In this document: one piece after another, positions 50,552-59,880 of the stretch
How the letters are laid out: every line of letters starts with the position of its first letter
How positions within the stretch are numbered: the stretch's first letter is position 1
DNA from: Dechloromonas sp.
GTDB lineage: Bacteria; Pseudomonadota; Gammaproteobacteria; Burkholderiales; Rhodocyclaceae
DNA: 64,000 nucleotides
NCBI GenBank assembly: GCA_028689015.1
Contig: JAQTXC010000008.1
Location: 1 to 64,000, forward strand
Reading direction: 5' to 3'
Notes under the pieces: generated by a model
Told to the model about the DNA's origin: nothing
The model's input: only the letters and a program-made list of their open reading frames with translations
The model's database searches: none
Translations under genes and position numbers: made by a program

Positions 50552-50749
50552 ATGGAAAAAAGAACTGCCCGTTTGACCCTGTTGATCGATCCTGCCAAGA
50601 AAAAGTTGTTCGAGGAGATTTGTACGGCGCAGGATCTGACGCCATCGCAGGTCGTCCGCCGTCTGATTCGCCAGTACATCATCGAGCACGCAGGGGGGCG
50701 GCCCCTGCCGGATTGGCTGGATGCCGGGGGCAGTTCGACAGCGAACTGA
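50552..50749 (+). CDS. Ribbon-helix-helix (CopG-type) DNA-binding protein
   Basis: 65 residues. The basic strand (KRTARLTLLIDPAKKK) and the two helices with SQVVRRLIRQYIIEHA fit the CopG/Arc fold. The GRPLPDWLDAGGSS tail is short and acidic. It has no toxin gene partner, so a plain regulator is more likely than an antitoxin. No strong ribosome-binding site is seen. It probably binds the nearby inverted repeat and may control itself and the SulP gene. Confidence 0.8.
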   Translation: MEKRTARLTLLIDPAKKKLFEEICTAQDLTPSQVVRRLIRQYIIEHAGGRPLPDWLDAGGSSTAN

Positions 50750-50755
50750 CGGCGC

Positions 50756-51097
50756 CTATTTGTCGCTTGTGTCGGCGGGTCGTTGCAGCGCTGCCGCCTT
50801 GTCCGGATGGTGTGTGGCCATCCAGTCGGCATAGCGGGCTTGCATTTCCGGCTGCTGGCGAGCCAGTTCGCGCAGGATACGGCTGACGGCCCATAGCATT
50901 ACGGCAACGCCGCCGGCCGTGCAGGCCACGGCCTCCACGGTCGACGTCGGAAAATTCTCAATAATGGCGCCCTTGCCAGCGGCAAACCAACTGGCGCCAA
51001 TGGCGACACAACTCAGCCCGAAGACGTCGAGCAGTGCATAAGCAATGATCGGCCCAGTCAGGTGTGGACGGGGCGGGCGATGGAAAGGGTTGTACAT
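50756..51097 (-). CDS. Small membrane protein, unknown function
   Basis: 113 residues with two hydrophobic segments (about 16-40 and 55-75) and a charged C-terminus. GGAGTG precedes the ATG. It is convergent with the ribbon-helix-helix gene, with six bases between them. No family recognised. Confidence 0.75.
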   Translation of the reverse strand: MYNPFHRPPRPHLTGPIIAYALLDVFGLSCVAIGASWFAAGKGAIIENFPTSTVEAVACTAGGVAVMLWAVSRILRELARQQPEMQARYADWMATHHPDKAAALQRPADTSDK

Positions 51098-51160
51098 AAA
51101 CCGACACTCCGAAGAAAAATTACTGTTCAGGCCTTGACAAGAGAGGGGGCAAGAGCCGGG

Positions 51161-51169
51161 TTATGCACA
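51161..51169 (+). promoter_or_regulatory. DnaA box TTATGCACA
   Basis: Exact match to the TTATNCACA consensus. Confidence 0.6.
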
Positions 51170-51250
51170 AGAGATAAGAGGCCAAGTCGGGAGTTTTGTC
51201 ATCAACAAATCTGTCCGGTGTTTGTCAATATGAATTGCTGTTTCTTTTTA

Positions 51251-51263
51251 AATCAATCACTTA
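51251..51263 (+). promoter_or_regulatory. IHF-binding-site match
   Basis: AATCAATCACTTA fits WATCAANNNNTTR at every fixed position and lies in the AT-rich part between the DnaA boxes. Confidence 0.5.
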
Positions 51264-51348
51264 AAAACAAGCTCAAGTTTCAGGCAGGGTAAAGAAAAGC
51301 CTTGTGCAACGGTGACTTAGCGCTTTCGCCCCCGATTCATTCACAGAC

Positions 51349-51371
51349 TTATCCACAGATTTTGTGGATAG
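51349..51371. promoter_or_regulatory. Two inverted DnaA boxes
   Basis: TTATCCACA (51349-51357, +) and TGTGGATAG (51363-51371, minus orientation, one mismatch to the strongest form) face each other across five bases, giving a perfect 8-bp inverted repeat TATCCACA / TGTGGATA. Confidence 0.65.
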
Positions 51372-51404
51372 TTTGAAAAGCCCCAGTGAAAGACGGGTTT
51401 TGAT

Positions 51405-51437
51405 GATCTAACTTCAAGTGTTACTTGAAGTTAGATC
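51405..51437. repeat. Perfect 15-bp palindromic hairpin
   Basis: GATCTAACTTCAAGT and its reverse complement separated by only three bases. The arms are AT-rich and no T-run follows, so it is not a standard terminator. It lies about 60 bases beyond the metG stop. Confidence 0.85.
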
Positions 51438-51499
51438 TGATTGATGCTGCGTTGCGACAAAAAATGCGCTGCCCTGTGAATGGCTTGCCCATGAATCAA

Positions 51500-53605
51500 T
51501 TACTTGACACGCATCCCCGGCTGGGCGCCACTATCCGGCGATAGCAGGAAGAGGCCGGGCGTCTTTTTGCCATCGCTGTCCGAAGCCGCCATGACCATGC
51601 CTTCGGAGAGGCCGAATTTCATTTTGCGTGGCGCCAGATTGGCGACCATGACGGTCAATCGACCAATCAGTGAGGCTGGGTCATAGGCGGATTTGATGCC
51701 GGCGAAGACATTGCGGGTTTTTTCCTCGCCGATATCCAGGGTCAAGCGGATCAGTTTGTCGGCGCCGTCGACGTGCTCGGCATTGGCGATACGGGCAATG
51801 CGAAGATCGATTTTCATGAAGTCGTCGATATTGCAATACGGTTCCCAGGGGCTTTCTGCTTGCACTTCGCTTTGTTGATGCTGGGCGTGGCGCTGTGGCG
51901 ATTCGGCCTGCTTTTGCGCGTCGACCGTGGGTGCCAGCGATTCCTTGTTGGCCTCCACCAGTTTTTCGATCAACTTGGGATCGACGCGGGTCATCAAGTG
52001 ACTGTAATTGTTGATGATGTGCCCAGCGGCCAGCAAGGACTGGGCATCGTTCCAGGTCAGCGGAGCCAGGTTAAGGAAAGCCTCAGTCCGGGCAGCGACC
52101 ACCGGCAGGATTGGCTTCAGCAACACGGTCAGCAGGCGGAACAGGTTGAGGGCGTTGCTGCAGGCGGCGTGCAGCTCGCTTTCCTTGCCTTCCTGCTTGG
52201 CCAGTTCCCAGGGCTTGACGCTGTCCACGTATTGGTTGGCCAGGTCGGTCAGCGCCATGATCTCGCGCACGGCCTTGCTGAATTCACGCGCCTCGTAGAG
52301 TTCGGCGATGCGTGGCGCGGCCTCCTGGATGGCCTTGATCGCCGGCAGCTTTTCATCGGCCGGCGCCAGTTGACCGTTGAAGCGCTTGGCGATGAAGCCG
52401 GCTGAGCGGCTGGCGATGTTGACGTACTTGCCGACCAGATCCGCATTGACGCGAGCGCAGAAGTCTTCGAAGTTGAGGTCGATGTCTTCCATGCTGTTCG
52501 ACAGCTTGGCGGCGAAGTAGTAACGCAGCCATTCCGGGTTGAGGCCGGTGTCGATGAAGCTTTGCGCGGTAATGAAAGTGCCGCGCGATTTCGACATTTT
52601 GGCGCCGTCGACCGTCAGGAAGCCGTGCGCAAATATTTTGGTCGGCGTCCGGTAGCCGGCATGCTGCAGTTCGGCCGGCCAGAACAGCGCGTGGAAATAG
52701 AGGATGTCCTTGCCGATGAAGTGATAGAGCTCGGTCGACGCATCCTTTTTGAAGAATTCGTCGAAGTTGAGGCCTTTCTTCGCGCACAGGTTCTTGAATG
52801 AGCCCATGTAGCCGATCGGCGCGTCGAGCCAGACATAGAAATACTTGCCCGGGGCATCGGGAATCTCGAAGCCGAAGTAGGGGGCGTCGCGCGAGATGTC
52901 CCAGTCGGTCAGCTTGTTGTCGCCGGGGGCACCCAGCCATTCCTGCATCTTGTTGGCGGCCTCGTTCTGCAGCACGCCGTTCTCCTTGCTGGTGTACTGG
53001 CGCAGGAAAGCCTCGCAGCGCGGGTCGGACAATTTGAAGAAATAGTGTTCGGAATTGCGTAGCTCAGGTTGGGCGCCGGAAATGGCTGAGTACGGCTTGA
53101 TCAGGTCGGTTGGCGCGTAGGCGGCACCGCAGGATTCGCAGTTGTCGCCGTACTGGTCCTTGGCGCCACACTTCGGGCATTCGCCCTTGATGAAGCGGTC
53201 GGGCAGGAACAGCTGCTTGACCGGGTCGAAATACTGCTCGATGGTGCGCACCTCGATCAGGCCGGCATCGCGCAACTTCCGGTAGATGTCGTTGGCACAG
53301 TCGCGGGTTTCGTCCGAGTGGGTCGAGTAATAGTTGTCGAAGCCGACATGGAAGCCGGAAAAGTCGCGGAAATGCTCGCCATGCACGCGTTCGATCAACT
53401 GTTCCGGCGTGATGCCTTCCTTTTCGGCGCGCAGCATGATCGGCGTGCCGTGCGTGTCGTCGGCGCAGACATACCAGCATTCATTGCCGGACATTTTCTG
53501 GAAACGCACCCAGATGTCGGTCTGGATGTACTCGACCAGGTGGCCGAGATGAATGGCGCCGTTGGCGTAGGGCAGGGCGGAGGTGACGAGGATTTTGCGC
53601 GACAT
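51500..53605 (-). CDS. metG: Methionine-tRNA ligase
   Basis: Class I synthetase, 701 residues. The HIGH motif variant is in [15 protein letters not shown] (HLGH at 19-22), the zinc knuckle in [18 protein letters not shown], and the KMSKS motif in [14 protein letters not shown]-terminal tRNA-binding OB domain (about 595-701, [18 protein letters not shown]) promotes dimerisation. Full length. Divergent from apbC. Confidence 0.98.
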   Translation of the reverse strand: MSRKILVTSALPYANGAIHLGHLVEYIQTDIWVRFQKMSGNECWYVCADDTHGTPIMLRAEKEGITPEQLIERVHGEHFRDFSGFHVGFDNYYSTHSDETRDCANDIYRKLRDAGLIEVRTIEQYFDPVKQLFLPDRFIKGECPKCGAKDQYGDNCESCGAAYAPTDLIKPYSAISGAQPELRNSEHYFFKLSDPRCEAFLRQYTSKENGVLQNEAANKMQEWLGAPGDNKLTDWDISRDAPYFGFEIPDAPGKYFYVWLDAPIGYMGSFKNLCAKKGLNFDEFFKKDASTELYHFIGKDILYFHALFWPAELQHAGYRTPTKIFAHGFLTVDGAKMSKSRGTFITAQSFIDTGLNPEWLRYYFAAKLSNSMEDIDLNFEDFCARVNADLVGKYVNIASRSAGFIAKRFNGQLAPADEKLPAIKAIQEAAPRIAELYEAREFSKAVREIMALTDLANQYVDSVKPWELAKQEGKESELHAACSNALNLFRLLTVLLKPILPVVAARTEAFLNLAPLTWNDAQSLLAAGHIINNYSHLMTRVDPKLIEKLVEANKESLAPTVDAQKQAESPQRHAQHQQSEVQAESPWEPYCNIDDFMKIDLRIARIANAEHVDGADKLIRLTLDIGEEKTRNVFAGIKSAYDPASLIGRLTVMVANLAPRKMKFGLSEGMVMAASDSDGKKTPGLFLLSPDSGAQPGMRVK

Positions 53606-53773
53606 GGAAAAAGCCTGTTTTTAAAGCAAAGGGCGATTCTAACGCGGCGATCCCACCTTGCTGCGCTGACGGGCCTGCAAAATGCTTCTTCCCGAGCGAA
53701 AACAGCCGGCGGCCTTTGTTATACTCTACAAAATCGCTCGGGTATTTCCTGTATACAATCTTCCGGAGTCCGT

Positions 53774-54865
53774 ATGTCTCTTACCGAACAGCACATCAAA
53801 AATGCCTTGGCCGCCACGGTCGACCGCAATACCGGCAAGGATTTCGTTAGCGGCAAAGCCGTCAAGAACCTGCGCCTCGACGGTGCCGACGTCAGCGTCG
53901 ATATCGAATTGCCCTATCCCGCCAAAACCCAGTTGGACGCCATCCAGGCCCAGGTCCTTGCGGCCTTGCAGGCTGTTCCGGGGGTTGGTCGGGTGAGTGT
54001 TCAGGTCAGCTACAAGATCGTTGCCCATGCCGTACAACTGGGCGTCAAGCTGCTGCCCGGGGTCAAGAACATCATTGCGGTAGCCTCCGGCAAGGGGGGC
54101 GTCGGCAAGAGCACAACAGCGGTCAACCTGGCACTGGCGTTGGCGCAGGAAGGCGCAACCGTGGGTTTGCTCGACGCCGATATCTATGGCCCATCGCAGC
54201 CGCAAATGCTCGGCCTGGCTGGGCAGGAGCCGGCCTCGGCCGATGGTCAGATGATGGAGCCGCTGGTGGCCTATGGCGTGCAGGCGATGTCGATTGGCTT
54301 CATGGTCGATGTCGAAACGCCCATGGTTTGGCGTGGTCCGATGGTGACGCAGGCCCTCGACCAGTTGCTCAAGCAGACCAATTGGCACGACGTCGATTAT
54401 CTGATTGTCGACATGCCCCCCGGGACGGGCGACACCCAGTTGTCGCTGGCTCAGAAGGTGCCCGTGACCGGCGCGGTGGTGGTGACGACACCGCAGGACA
54501 TTGCCCTGATCGATGCGCGCAAGGGGCTGAAAATGTTCGAGAAGGTCAATATCCCGATTCTCGGCATCGTCGAAAACATGAGCGTCCATGTCTGCTCGAA
54601 CTGTGGCCATGCCGAACATATCTTTGGCGAAGGCGGCGGCGAAAAAATGTGCGCTGACTATGGCGTCGAGTTTCTGGGTAGTCTGCCGCTGGAAATGGCC
54701 ATTCGCCAGATGGCCGACGGCGGCCAGCCGACCGTGGTCGGTGCGCCGGATTCGCCGTCCGCTGCAATCTACCGTGCCATTGCCCGCCGGGTAGCGGTCA
54801 AGGTCGGCGAGAAGGCCAAGGACATGCGTTCGAAATTCCCGACCATCGTGGTGCAGAAGACCTGA
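53774..54865 (+). CDS. apbC: Iron-sulfur cluster carrier protein ApbC/Mrp
   Basis: MRP-family P-loop ATPase of 363 residues that carries Fe-S clusters. An N-terminal MIP18-like domain (about 1-85) precedes the deviant Walker A (ASGKGGVGKST, about 104-114). The cluster-binding CSNC sits in VHVCSNCGHAEHIF. GGAG precedes the ATG by five bases. The earlier open frame to 53318 overlaps metG and is not used. Divergence from metG is conserved in many proteobacteria. Confidence 0.96.
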   Translation: MSLTEQHIKNALAATVDRNTGKDFVSGKAVKNLRLDGADVSVDIELPYPAKTQLDAIQAQVLAALQAVPGVGRVSVQVSYKIVAHAVQLGVKLLPGVKNIIAVASGKGGVGKSTTAVNLALALAQEGATVGLLDADIYGPSQPQMLGLAGQEPASADGQMMEPLVAYGVQAMSIGFMVDVETPMVWRGPMVTQALDQLLKQTNWHDVDYLIVDMPPGTGDTQLSLAQKVPVTGAVVVTTPQDIALIDARKGLKMFEKVNIPILGIVENMSVHVCSNCGHAEHIFGEGGGEKMCADYGVEFLGSLPLEMAIRQMADGGQPTVVGAPDSPSAAIYRAIARRVAVKVGEKAKDMRSKFPTIVVQKT

Positions 54866-54884
54866 TTTTTTGCCAACCGGGTGA

Positions 54885-54912
54885 ACAAAGGCGGGTAAAA
54901 TCCCGCCTTTGT
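54885..54912 (+). terminator. Intrinsic terminator between apbC and dcd
   Basis: Perfect 11-bp stem ACAAAGGCGGG / CCCGCCTTTGT with loop TAAAAT, followed by CTTT. The loop also matches a -10 hexamer, so the same sequence might serve as part of a dcd promoter. Confidence 0.7.
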
Positions 54913-54935
54913 CTTTAGTCGACCGCAAGCAGAAA

Positions 54936-55502
54936 ATGGCCATCAAATCAGATAAGTGGATACGCCGCATGGCGGAGCAGCACGGCATGATCGAGCCGTT
55001 CTCGCCGGACCTGGTACGCGAGGCGAATGGTCAAAAGATCGTTTCCTACGGCACCTCGAGCTATGGCTACGACATTCGCTGTGCCCGTGAATTCAAGGTG
55101 TTCACTAACATCAACTCGACCGTCGTCGACCCGAAAAACTTCGATCCGAAGTCGTTCGTTGAGATCGAGTCCGATGTCTGCATCATTCCACCCAATTCCT
55201 TTGCGCTGGCCCGGACCATGGAATATTTCCGTATCCCGCGCTCGGTGCTGACCGTCTGCCTCGGCAAGTCGACCTATGCGCGCTGCGGCATCATCGTCAA
55301 CGTCACGCCGTTCGAACCGGAGTGGGAAGGCTATGTGACGCTGGAGTTTTCCAACACGACGCCGCTGCCGGCCAAAATCTACGCTGGCGAAGGCTGCGCC
55401 CAGGTATTGTTCTTCGAGTCCGACGAAGTGTGCGAAACCTCGTACAAGGACCGCGGTGGCAAGTACCAGGGGCAGGTCGGCGTTACCTTGCCCAAGATCT
55501 GA
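54936..55502 (+). CDS. dcd: dCTP deaminase
   Basis: Makes dUTP from dCTP, feeding dTMP synthesis. It is 188 residues from [54 protein letters not shown] and the catalytic Glu in [19 protein letters not shown] are diagnostic. The upstream codons to 54909 run into the terminator. thyA and folA further right use the same pathway. Confidence 0.97.
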   Translation: MAIKSDKWIRRMAEQHGMIEPFSPDLVREANGQKIVSYGTSSYGYDIRCAREFKVFTNINSTVVDPKNFDPKSFVEIESDVCIIPPNSFALARTMEYFRIPRSVLTVCLGKSTYARCGIIVNVTPFEPEWEGYVTLEFSNTTPLPAKIYAGEGCAQVLFFESDEVCETSYKDRGGKYQGQVGVTLPKI

Positions 55503-55533
55503 CCTCGTCCGGTCACATTGCCGACTTATTCTT

Positions 55534-55560
55534 CGACCCGCTGCGGCGGGTCGCCGCTTT
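55534..55560 (+). terminator. Hairpin after dcd
   Basis: CGACCCGC / GCGGGTCG stem with TGCG loop, followed within five bases by TTTT. It lies between dcd and the decarboxylase gene. Confidence 0.5.
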
Positions 55561-55573
55561 TCAGGGATAGACC

Positions 55574-57802
55574 ATGCGTTTTCATTTTCCGATCATCATC
55601 ATCGACGAAGACTTCCGTTCCGAGAATGCCTCGGGCCTGGGGATTCGAGCCTTGGCCGAGGCCATTGAAAAAGAGGGGCTCGAGGTGCTGGGGGTGACCA
55701 GCTACGGGGATCTGGCGTCTTTTGCCCAGCAGCAGTCTCGTGCTTCGGCCTTCATTTTGTCGATTGATGATGAGGAACTGGCCCTGGAGCCAGAGGAAAC
55801 GCTGGCGGAGTTGCGCGCTTTTGTTACCGAGATTCGCCATCGCAATGCCGAAATCCCGATTTTCCTGCATGGCGAAACGCGGACATCACGCCATATTCCC
55901 AATGATGTGCTGCGTGAATTGCATGGTTTTATTCACATGTATGAAGACACGCCGGAGTTCATTGCTCGCAACATCAAGCGCGAGGCGCGGGCCTATCTTG
56001 ATTCGCTGCCGCCGCCTTTTTTCCGCGCCCTGACCCATTACGCGGCAGACGGCTCTTATTCCTGGCATTGCCCGGGGCACTCGGGGGGGGTGGCTTTCCT
56101 GAAATCACCGGTGGGTCAGATGTTCCACCAGTTCTTTGGCGAAAACATGTTGCGGGCCGACGTCTGCAATGCCGTCGAGGAGCTGGGCCAGTTGCTTGAC
56201 CACACAGGGCCGGTGGCGGCATCGGAACGAAACGCTGCCCGCATTTTCAATGCTGATCATCTGTATTTCGTCACCAACGGCACGTCGACCTCGAACAAGA
56301 TTGTCTGGAACTCAACGGTTGCGCCGGGTGACATTGTTGTGGTGGACCGCAACTGCCATAAGTCCATCCTGCATTCGATCATGATGACAGGGGCTGTCCC
56401 GGTGTTCCTGATGCCAACGCGTAATAATTTCGGCATCATCGGGCCGATTCCGAAGAGCGAGTTTTCCTGGGAAAGCATTCAGGCCAAGATCGCGGCCAAC
56501 CCGTTTGCTACCGACAAGAATGCCAAGCCGCGCGTGTTAACCATCACCCAGTCGACCTACGATGGTGTGTTGTACAACGTCGAAGAAATCAAGGAAATGC
56601 TGGATGGCAAGATCGATACCCTGCATTTCGACGAAGCCTGGCTGCCGCATGCCGCTTTCCATGATTTCTACGGCGACTATCATGCCATTGGCGCTGACCG
56701 GCCGCGCTGCAAGGAATCGATGGTCTTTTCGACCCAGTCGACGCACAAGTTGCTGGCCGGCCTGAGTCAGGCATCGCAGATTCTGGTTCAGGATGCCGAG
56801 AACAATCAACTCGACCGCGATATTTTTAACGAGGCCTACCTGATGCATACCTCGACTTCGCCGCAATATTCAATCATCGCCTCCTGCGATGTGGCGGCGG
56901 CGATGATGGAAGCTCCCGGCGGTACAGCGCTGGTTGAGGAGTCCATCGGTGAGGCCCTGGATTTCCGCCGGGCGATGCGCAAGGTGGAGCAGGAATGGGG
57001 GGCCGACTGGTGGTTCAAGGTCTGGGGGCCGGATGACCTGTCGGAAGAAGGTATCGAGGAGCGCGCAGCCTGGATGCTCAAGCCCGGCGAACGTTGGCAT
57101 GGCTTTGGCCAACTGGCTGACGGCTTCAACATGCTGGACCCGATCAAGGCGACGATCATCACGCCGGGGCTGGATGTGGATGGCGACTTTGCTGACGACA
57201 TCGGTATTCCAGCGGCCATCGTCACCAAATATCTGGCTGAACATGGCGTCATCGTTGAGAAGTGCGGTTTGTACAGCTTCTTCATCATGTTCACCATTGG
57301 CATTACCAAAGGCCGGTGGAACACCCTGGTTACCGCGCTGCAGCAGTTCAAGGACGATTACGATAAAAATCAGCCTTTATGGCGCGTACTGCCTGAATTT
57401 GTGCAGAAAAATCCGCGTTACGAGCGCATCGGCCTGCGTGATTTGTGCTCCCAGATTCATACCGTTTACAAGCAGAACGATGTGGCCCGCCTGACGACCG
57501 AGATGTATTTGTCGAACATGGTGCCGGCGATGCGGCCGGCCGATGCCTTCGCCAAGATGGCGCACCGTGAAATTGAGCGCGTGCCGGTCGATGCGCTGGA
57601 AGGCCGGGTGACGGCGGTATTGCTGACCCCTTATCCGCCGGGTATTCCGCTCCTGATTCCAGGCGAACGGTTCAATACGACCATCTGTAATTACTTGAAG
57701 TTTGCCCGTGAATTCAATGCCAGCTTCCCTGGTTTTGAGACCGATATTCACGGTCTGGTCAAGGGCAAGGAGGGGACGTATTACGTCGATTGCGTCCGCT
57801 GA
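55574..57802 (+). CDS. Lys/Arg/Orn decarboxylase (fold type I, PLP)
   Basis: 742-residue amino-acid decarboxylase of the Orn/Lys/Arg group. The wing domain (1-130, receiver-like) comes first. The PLP domain holds WHCPGHSGG, VTNGTSTSNK, HFDEAWLPHAAF and Lys392 in STHKLLAGLSQ, the Schiff-base lysine. Product could be cadaverine, agmatine or putrescine; residue choice by eye does not settle it. AGGGAT ribosome-binding site. No antiporter gene lies beside it, so a biosynthetic rather than an acid-resistance role is more likely. Confidence 0.92.
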   Translation: MRFHFPIIIIDEDFRSENASGLGIRALAEAIEKEGLEVLGVTSYGDLASFAQQQSRASAFILSIDDEELALEPEETLAELRAFVTEIRHRNAEIPIFLHGETRTSRHIPNDVLRELHGFIHMYEDTPEFIARNIKREARAYLDSLPPPFFRALTHYAADGSYSWHCPGHSGGVAFLKSPVGQMFHQFFGENMLRADVCNAVEELGQLLDHTGPVAASERNAARIFNADHLYFVTNGTSTSNKIVWNSTVAPGDIVVVDRNCHKSILHSIMMTGAVPVFLMPTRNNFGIIGPIPKSEFSWESIQAKIAANPFATDKNAKPRVLTITQSTYDGVLYNVEEIKEMLDGKIDTLHFDEAWLPHAAFHDFYGDYHAIGADRPRCKESMVFSTQSTHKLLAGLSQASQILVQDAENNQLDRDIFNEAYLMHTSTSPQYSIIASCDVAAAMMEAPGGTALVEESIGEALDFRRAMRKVEQEWGADWWFKVWGPDDLSEEGIEERAAWMLKPGERWHGFGQLADGFNMLDPIKATIITPGLDVDGDFADDIGIPAAIVTKYLAEHGVIVEKCGLYSFFIMFTIGITKGRWNTLVTALQQFKDDYDKNQPLWRVLPEFVQKNPRYERIGLRDLCSQIHTVYKQNDVARLTTEMYLSNMVPAMRPADAFAKMAHREIERVPVDALEGRVTAVLLTPYPPGIPLLIPGERFNTTICNYLKFAREFNASFPGFETDIHGLVKGKEGTYYVDCVR

Positions 57803-58279
57803 TCAGCGTCGGGTATAGGTCAGGAAGGCGCAACCCGCGCCTTCTCTTTTTTGGCTGATTTGCCAGTCGACCGTAGCAATCTCCGGGAACCAGGCATCGC
57901 CTTCGGGGCTGAGGTCGACGGCGGTGATTTCCAGTCGGTCGGCATGTTCCATGGTTTGCCGGTAGATCTGCTCGCCACCGATGATGAACAGCCGTTGCGC
58001 GGTCGACGCCAGTTTCAGGGCTTCTTCCAGTGAGTTGGCCAGTTCGGCGCCAGGCACCAGGTAATCCGCCTGGCGGCTGATGACGATGTTGCGCCGGTCG
58101 GGTAAGGGCCGAAAGCGAGGCGGCAGCGACTCCCAGGTCTTTCGTCCCATCAGCACCGCGTGGCCGGCGGTGAGCGTCTTGAAGTGCGCCATGTCCTCCG
58201 GAAGACGCCACAGCAATTGATTGTCCTTGCCGATGACGCCATTGGCGGCTACGGCGGCGATGATAATGATTTCCGGCAT
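57803..58279 (-). CDS. folA: Dihydrofolate reductase
   Basis: NADPH-dependent reduction of dihydrofolate, 158 residues. IIAAVAANGVIGKDNQLLWRLPEDMAHFK opens the fold, with the catalytic acidic residue in the LPEDM helix. GRKTWESLP and FIIGGEQIY follow. ATG 58279 is chosen; the open frame to 58345 overlaps pgi. It begins two bases after the pgi stop and abuts the convergent decarboxylase stop with no gap. Confidence 0.97.
   Translation of the reverse strand: MPEIIIIAAVAANGVIGKDNQLLWRLPEDMAHFKTLTAGHAVLMGRKTWESLPPRFRPLPDRRNIVISRQADYLVPGAELANSLEEALKLASTAQRLFIIGGEQIYRQTMEHADRLEITAVDLSPEGDAWFPEIATVDWQISQKREGAGCAFLTYTRR
57824..57852 (+). terminator. Intrinsic terminator of the decarboxylase gene inside folA
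   Basis: GAAGGCGC / GCGCCTTC stem, five-base loop, then TCTTTTTT. It ends rightward transcription 22-50 bases after the decarboxylase stop. It lies on the antisense side of the folA 3' coding end. Confidence 0.7.
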
Positions 58280-58281
58280 GT

Positions 58282-59877
58282 TCAGATCCTGAATTGACGC
58301 AGGTGTTCGATCAGGCCACGGGTCGAAGGATCGAGCGTGCTGCAATCCCCGTCCGCTCGCACGCAGGGGGCCAGGCGGCCCGCCAGTTGTTTGCCGAGTT
58401 CAACGCCCCATTGGTCGAAGGCATTGAGATTCCACAAAATGCCCAGGCAGAAGACCTTGTGTTCGTACAGGGCGATCAACTGGCCGAGGGTGAATGGTGT
58501 CAATTCGGGCAGCAGTAAGGTGGTTGACGGTTGGTTGCCGGGGAAGGTGCGGTAAGGTACCAGCGCCGGCGGGATGCCGGCCGCCGCAGCTTCTTCAGCC
58601 GTCTGCCCAAAAGCCAGTGCCGACGATTGCGCCAGACAGTTGGCGAGCAGGCTGCTGTGATGGCCGGGGAGCGGAAAGTCAGACTGGCCGAGAGCAATAA
58701 AGTCGCTGGCCACCAGGTTGCTGCCTTGATGCAGCAACTGGAAAAAAGAGTGCTGGCCATTGGTGCCGGCCTCGCCCCACAAAATCGGGTTGGTCGGGTA
58801 GTCGACCGCAATTCCCTGGCGGTTGGTTCGTTTGCCATTGCTTTCCATTTCCAGTTGCTGCAGGTGGGCGGGGAGCAGACGCAGCGAGTGGCTGTACGGA
58901 AAGACGCCGTGGCTATGAGCCCCCAGGAAATTTGTATTCCACAGGGCGAGCAGGGCGAGCGTCAGCGGCAGGTTGTGTTCCGCCGGAGTGTTGAAGAAAT
59001 GTTGATCGATGTCTCGGGCGCCGGCTAACAGTGCCGTGAAGTTGCCAAAACCGATGGCCAATGCAATCGGCAGGCCAATGGCCGACCAGAGCGAAAAACG
59101 GCCGCCGACCCAGTCGCGGAAGGAGAAGACATTGGCGGCTGGTATGCCGAAAGCGGCTGTCTCGGTCAGATTGCTGGAGGCGGCGACAAAATGCCGGGCC
59201 ACCGCCTGCTCGTCGCCCAGTGTGGCCAGCAGCCAGGCACGGGCGGTGCGGGCATTAGTCAGGGTTTCCAGCGTGGTAAAGGTCTTGCTGGCGACGATGA
59301 ACAGCGTCGATCGCGGATCAAGGCGGCTGAGCGTGGTGGCCAGGTCAGCGCTGTCGAGGTTGGAGACGAAGTGCACGCGGATGTCAGGCTGCTCGACGCT
59401 GGCCAGGGCGTGGACCACCATGCGTGGGCCGAGATCGGAGCCGCCGATGCCGATGTTGACGATGTCGGTGATTCGTTCGCCGGTGTGGCCGCGCCAGAGC
59501 CCGGTGTGAATCTGCTGACAGAAATCCGCCATGCGGCGCAGGATGTCTTGTACCTCAGCCGGCGCTGCATCGCCGGCACGCAAGGTGATATGCAAGACGG
59601 CGCGCTGCTCGGTATGGTTGATCGCTTCGCCAGTCTGCATCCGTTGGCACCAGCCCTGCCAGTCGGCTTGCACCGCCAGTTGATGCAGCAGTTGCAGAGT
59701 GTCCGGGGTCACCCGTTGCTTGGCGTAGTCCAGCAGAATCTTGCCGTGTGTTAGCGAGAGCTGGGTAAAGCGTTCTGGATCGGATGCAAACAGGTCGCGT
59801 AAATGGCGCGGGCGCATCTGTTGCGCGTGGTTTTCAAGTGCCTGCCAGGCAGGCGTCTGGGGCAGTGATAGCGTCAT
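58282..59877 (-). CDS. pgi: Glucose-6-phosphate isomerase
   Basis: 531-residue glycolytic and gluconeogenic isomerase. NIGIGGSDLGPRMV, MESNGKRTNR and ILWGEAGTNGQHSFFQLLHQG are signature parts; the last holds the catalytic Glu and His. It stands between thyA and folA, three bases after the thyA stop side and two bases before folA, so all three are probably one transcript. Confidence 0.97.
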   Translation of the reverse strand: MTLSLPQTPAWQALENHAQQMRPRHLRDLFASDPERFTQLSLTHGKILLDYAKQRVTPDTLQLLHQLAVQADWQGWCQRMQTGEAINHTEQRAVLHITLRAGDAAPAEVQDILRRMADFCQQIHTGLWRGHTGERITDIVNIGIGGSDLGPRMVVHALASVEQPDIRVHFVSNLDSADLATTLSRLDPRSTLFIVASKTFTTLETLTNARTARAWLLATLGDEQAVARHFVAASSNLTETAAFGIPAANVFSFRDWVGGRFSLWSAIGLPIALAIGFGNFTALLAGARDIDQHFFNTPAEHNLPLTLALLALWNTNFLGAHSHGVFPYSHSLRLLPAHLQQLEMESNGKRTNRQGIAVDYPTNPILWGEAGTNGQHSFFQLLHQGSNLVASDFIALGQSDFPLPGHHSSLLANCLAQSSALAFGQTAEEAAAAGIPPALVPYRTFPGNQPSTTLLLPELTPFTLGQLIALYEHKVFCLGILWNLNAFDQWGVELGKQLAGRLAPCVRADGDCSTLDPSTRGLIEHLRQFRI

Positions 59878-59880
59878 GGT

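Larger units (their letters stand above)
51098..51499. other. Gene-free region with DnaA boxes, IHF-like site and long palindrome
   Basis: About 400 bases between the small membrane protein and the 3' end of metG, more AT-rich than its surroundings at 51220-51290. It contains three DnaA-box sequences, an IHF consensus and a perfect 15-bp inverted repeat, each listed separately. No convincing open reading frame or RNA gene was found. Confidence 0.75.

Noticed and set aside
50552-50749. Antitoxin of a toxin-antitoxin pair
   Set aside because: No toxin-like gene follows; the next gene is a convergent membrane protein.
51098-51499. Chromosomal replication origin
   Set aside because: DnaA boxes and an IHF site are present, but there is no dnaA, dnaN, rpmH or gid gene nearby and only three boxes, so I do not call it oriC.
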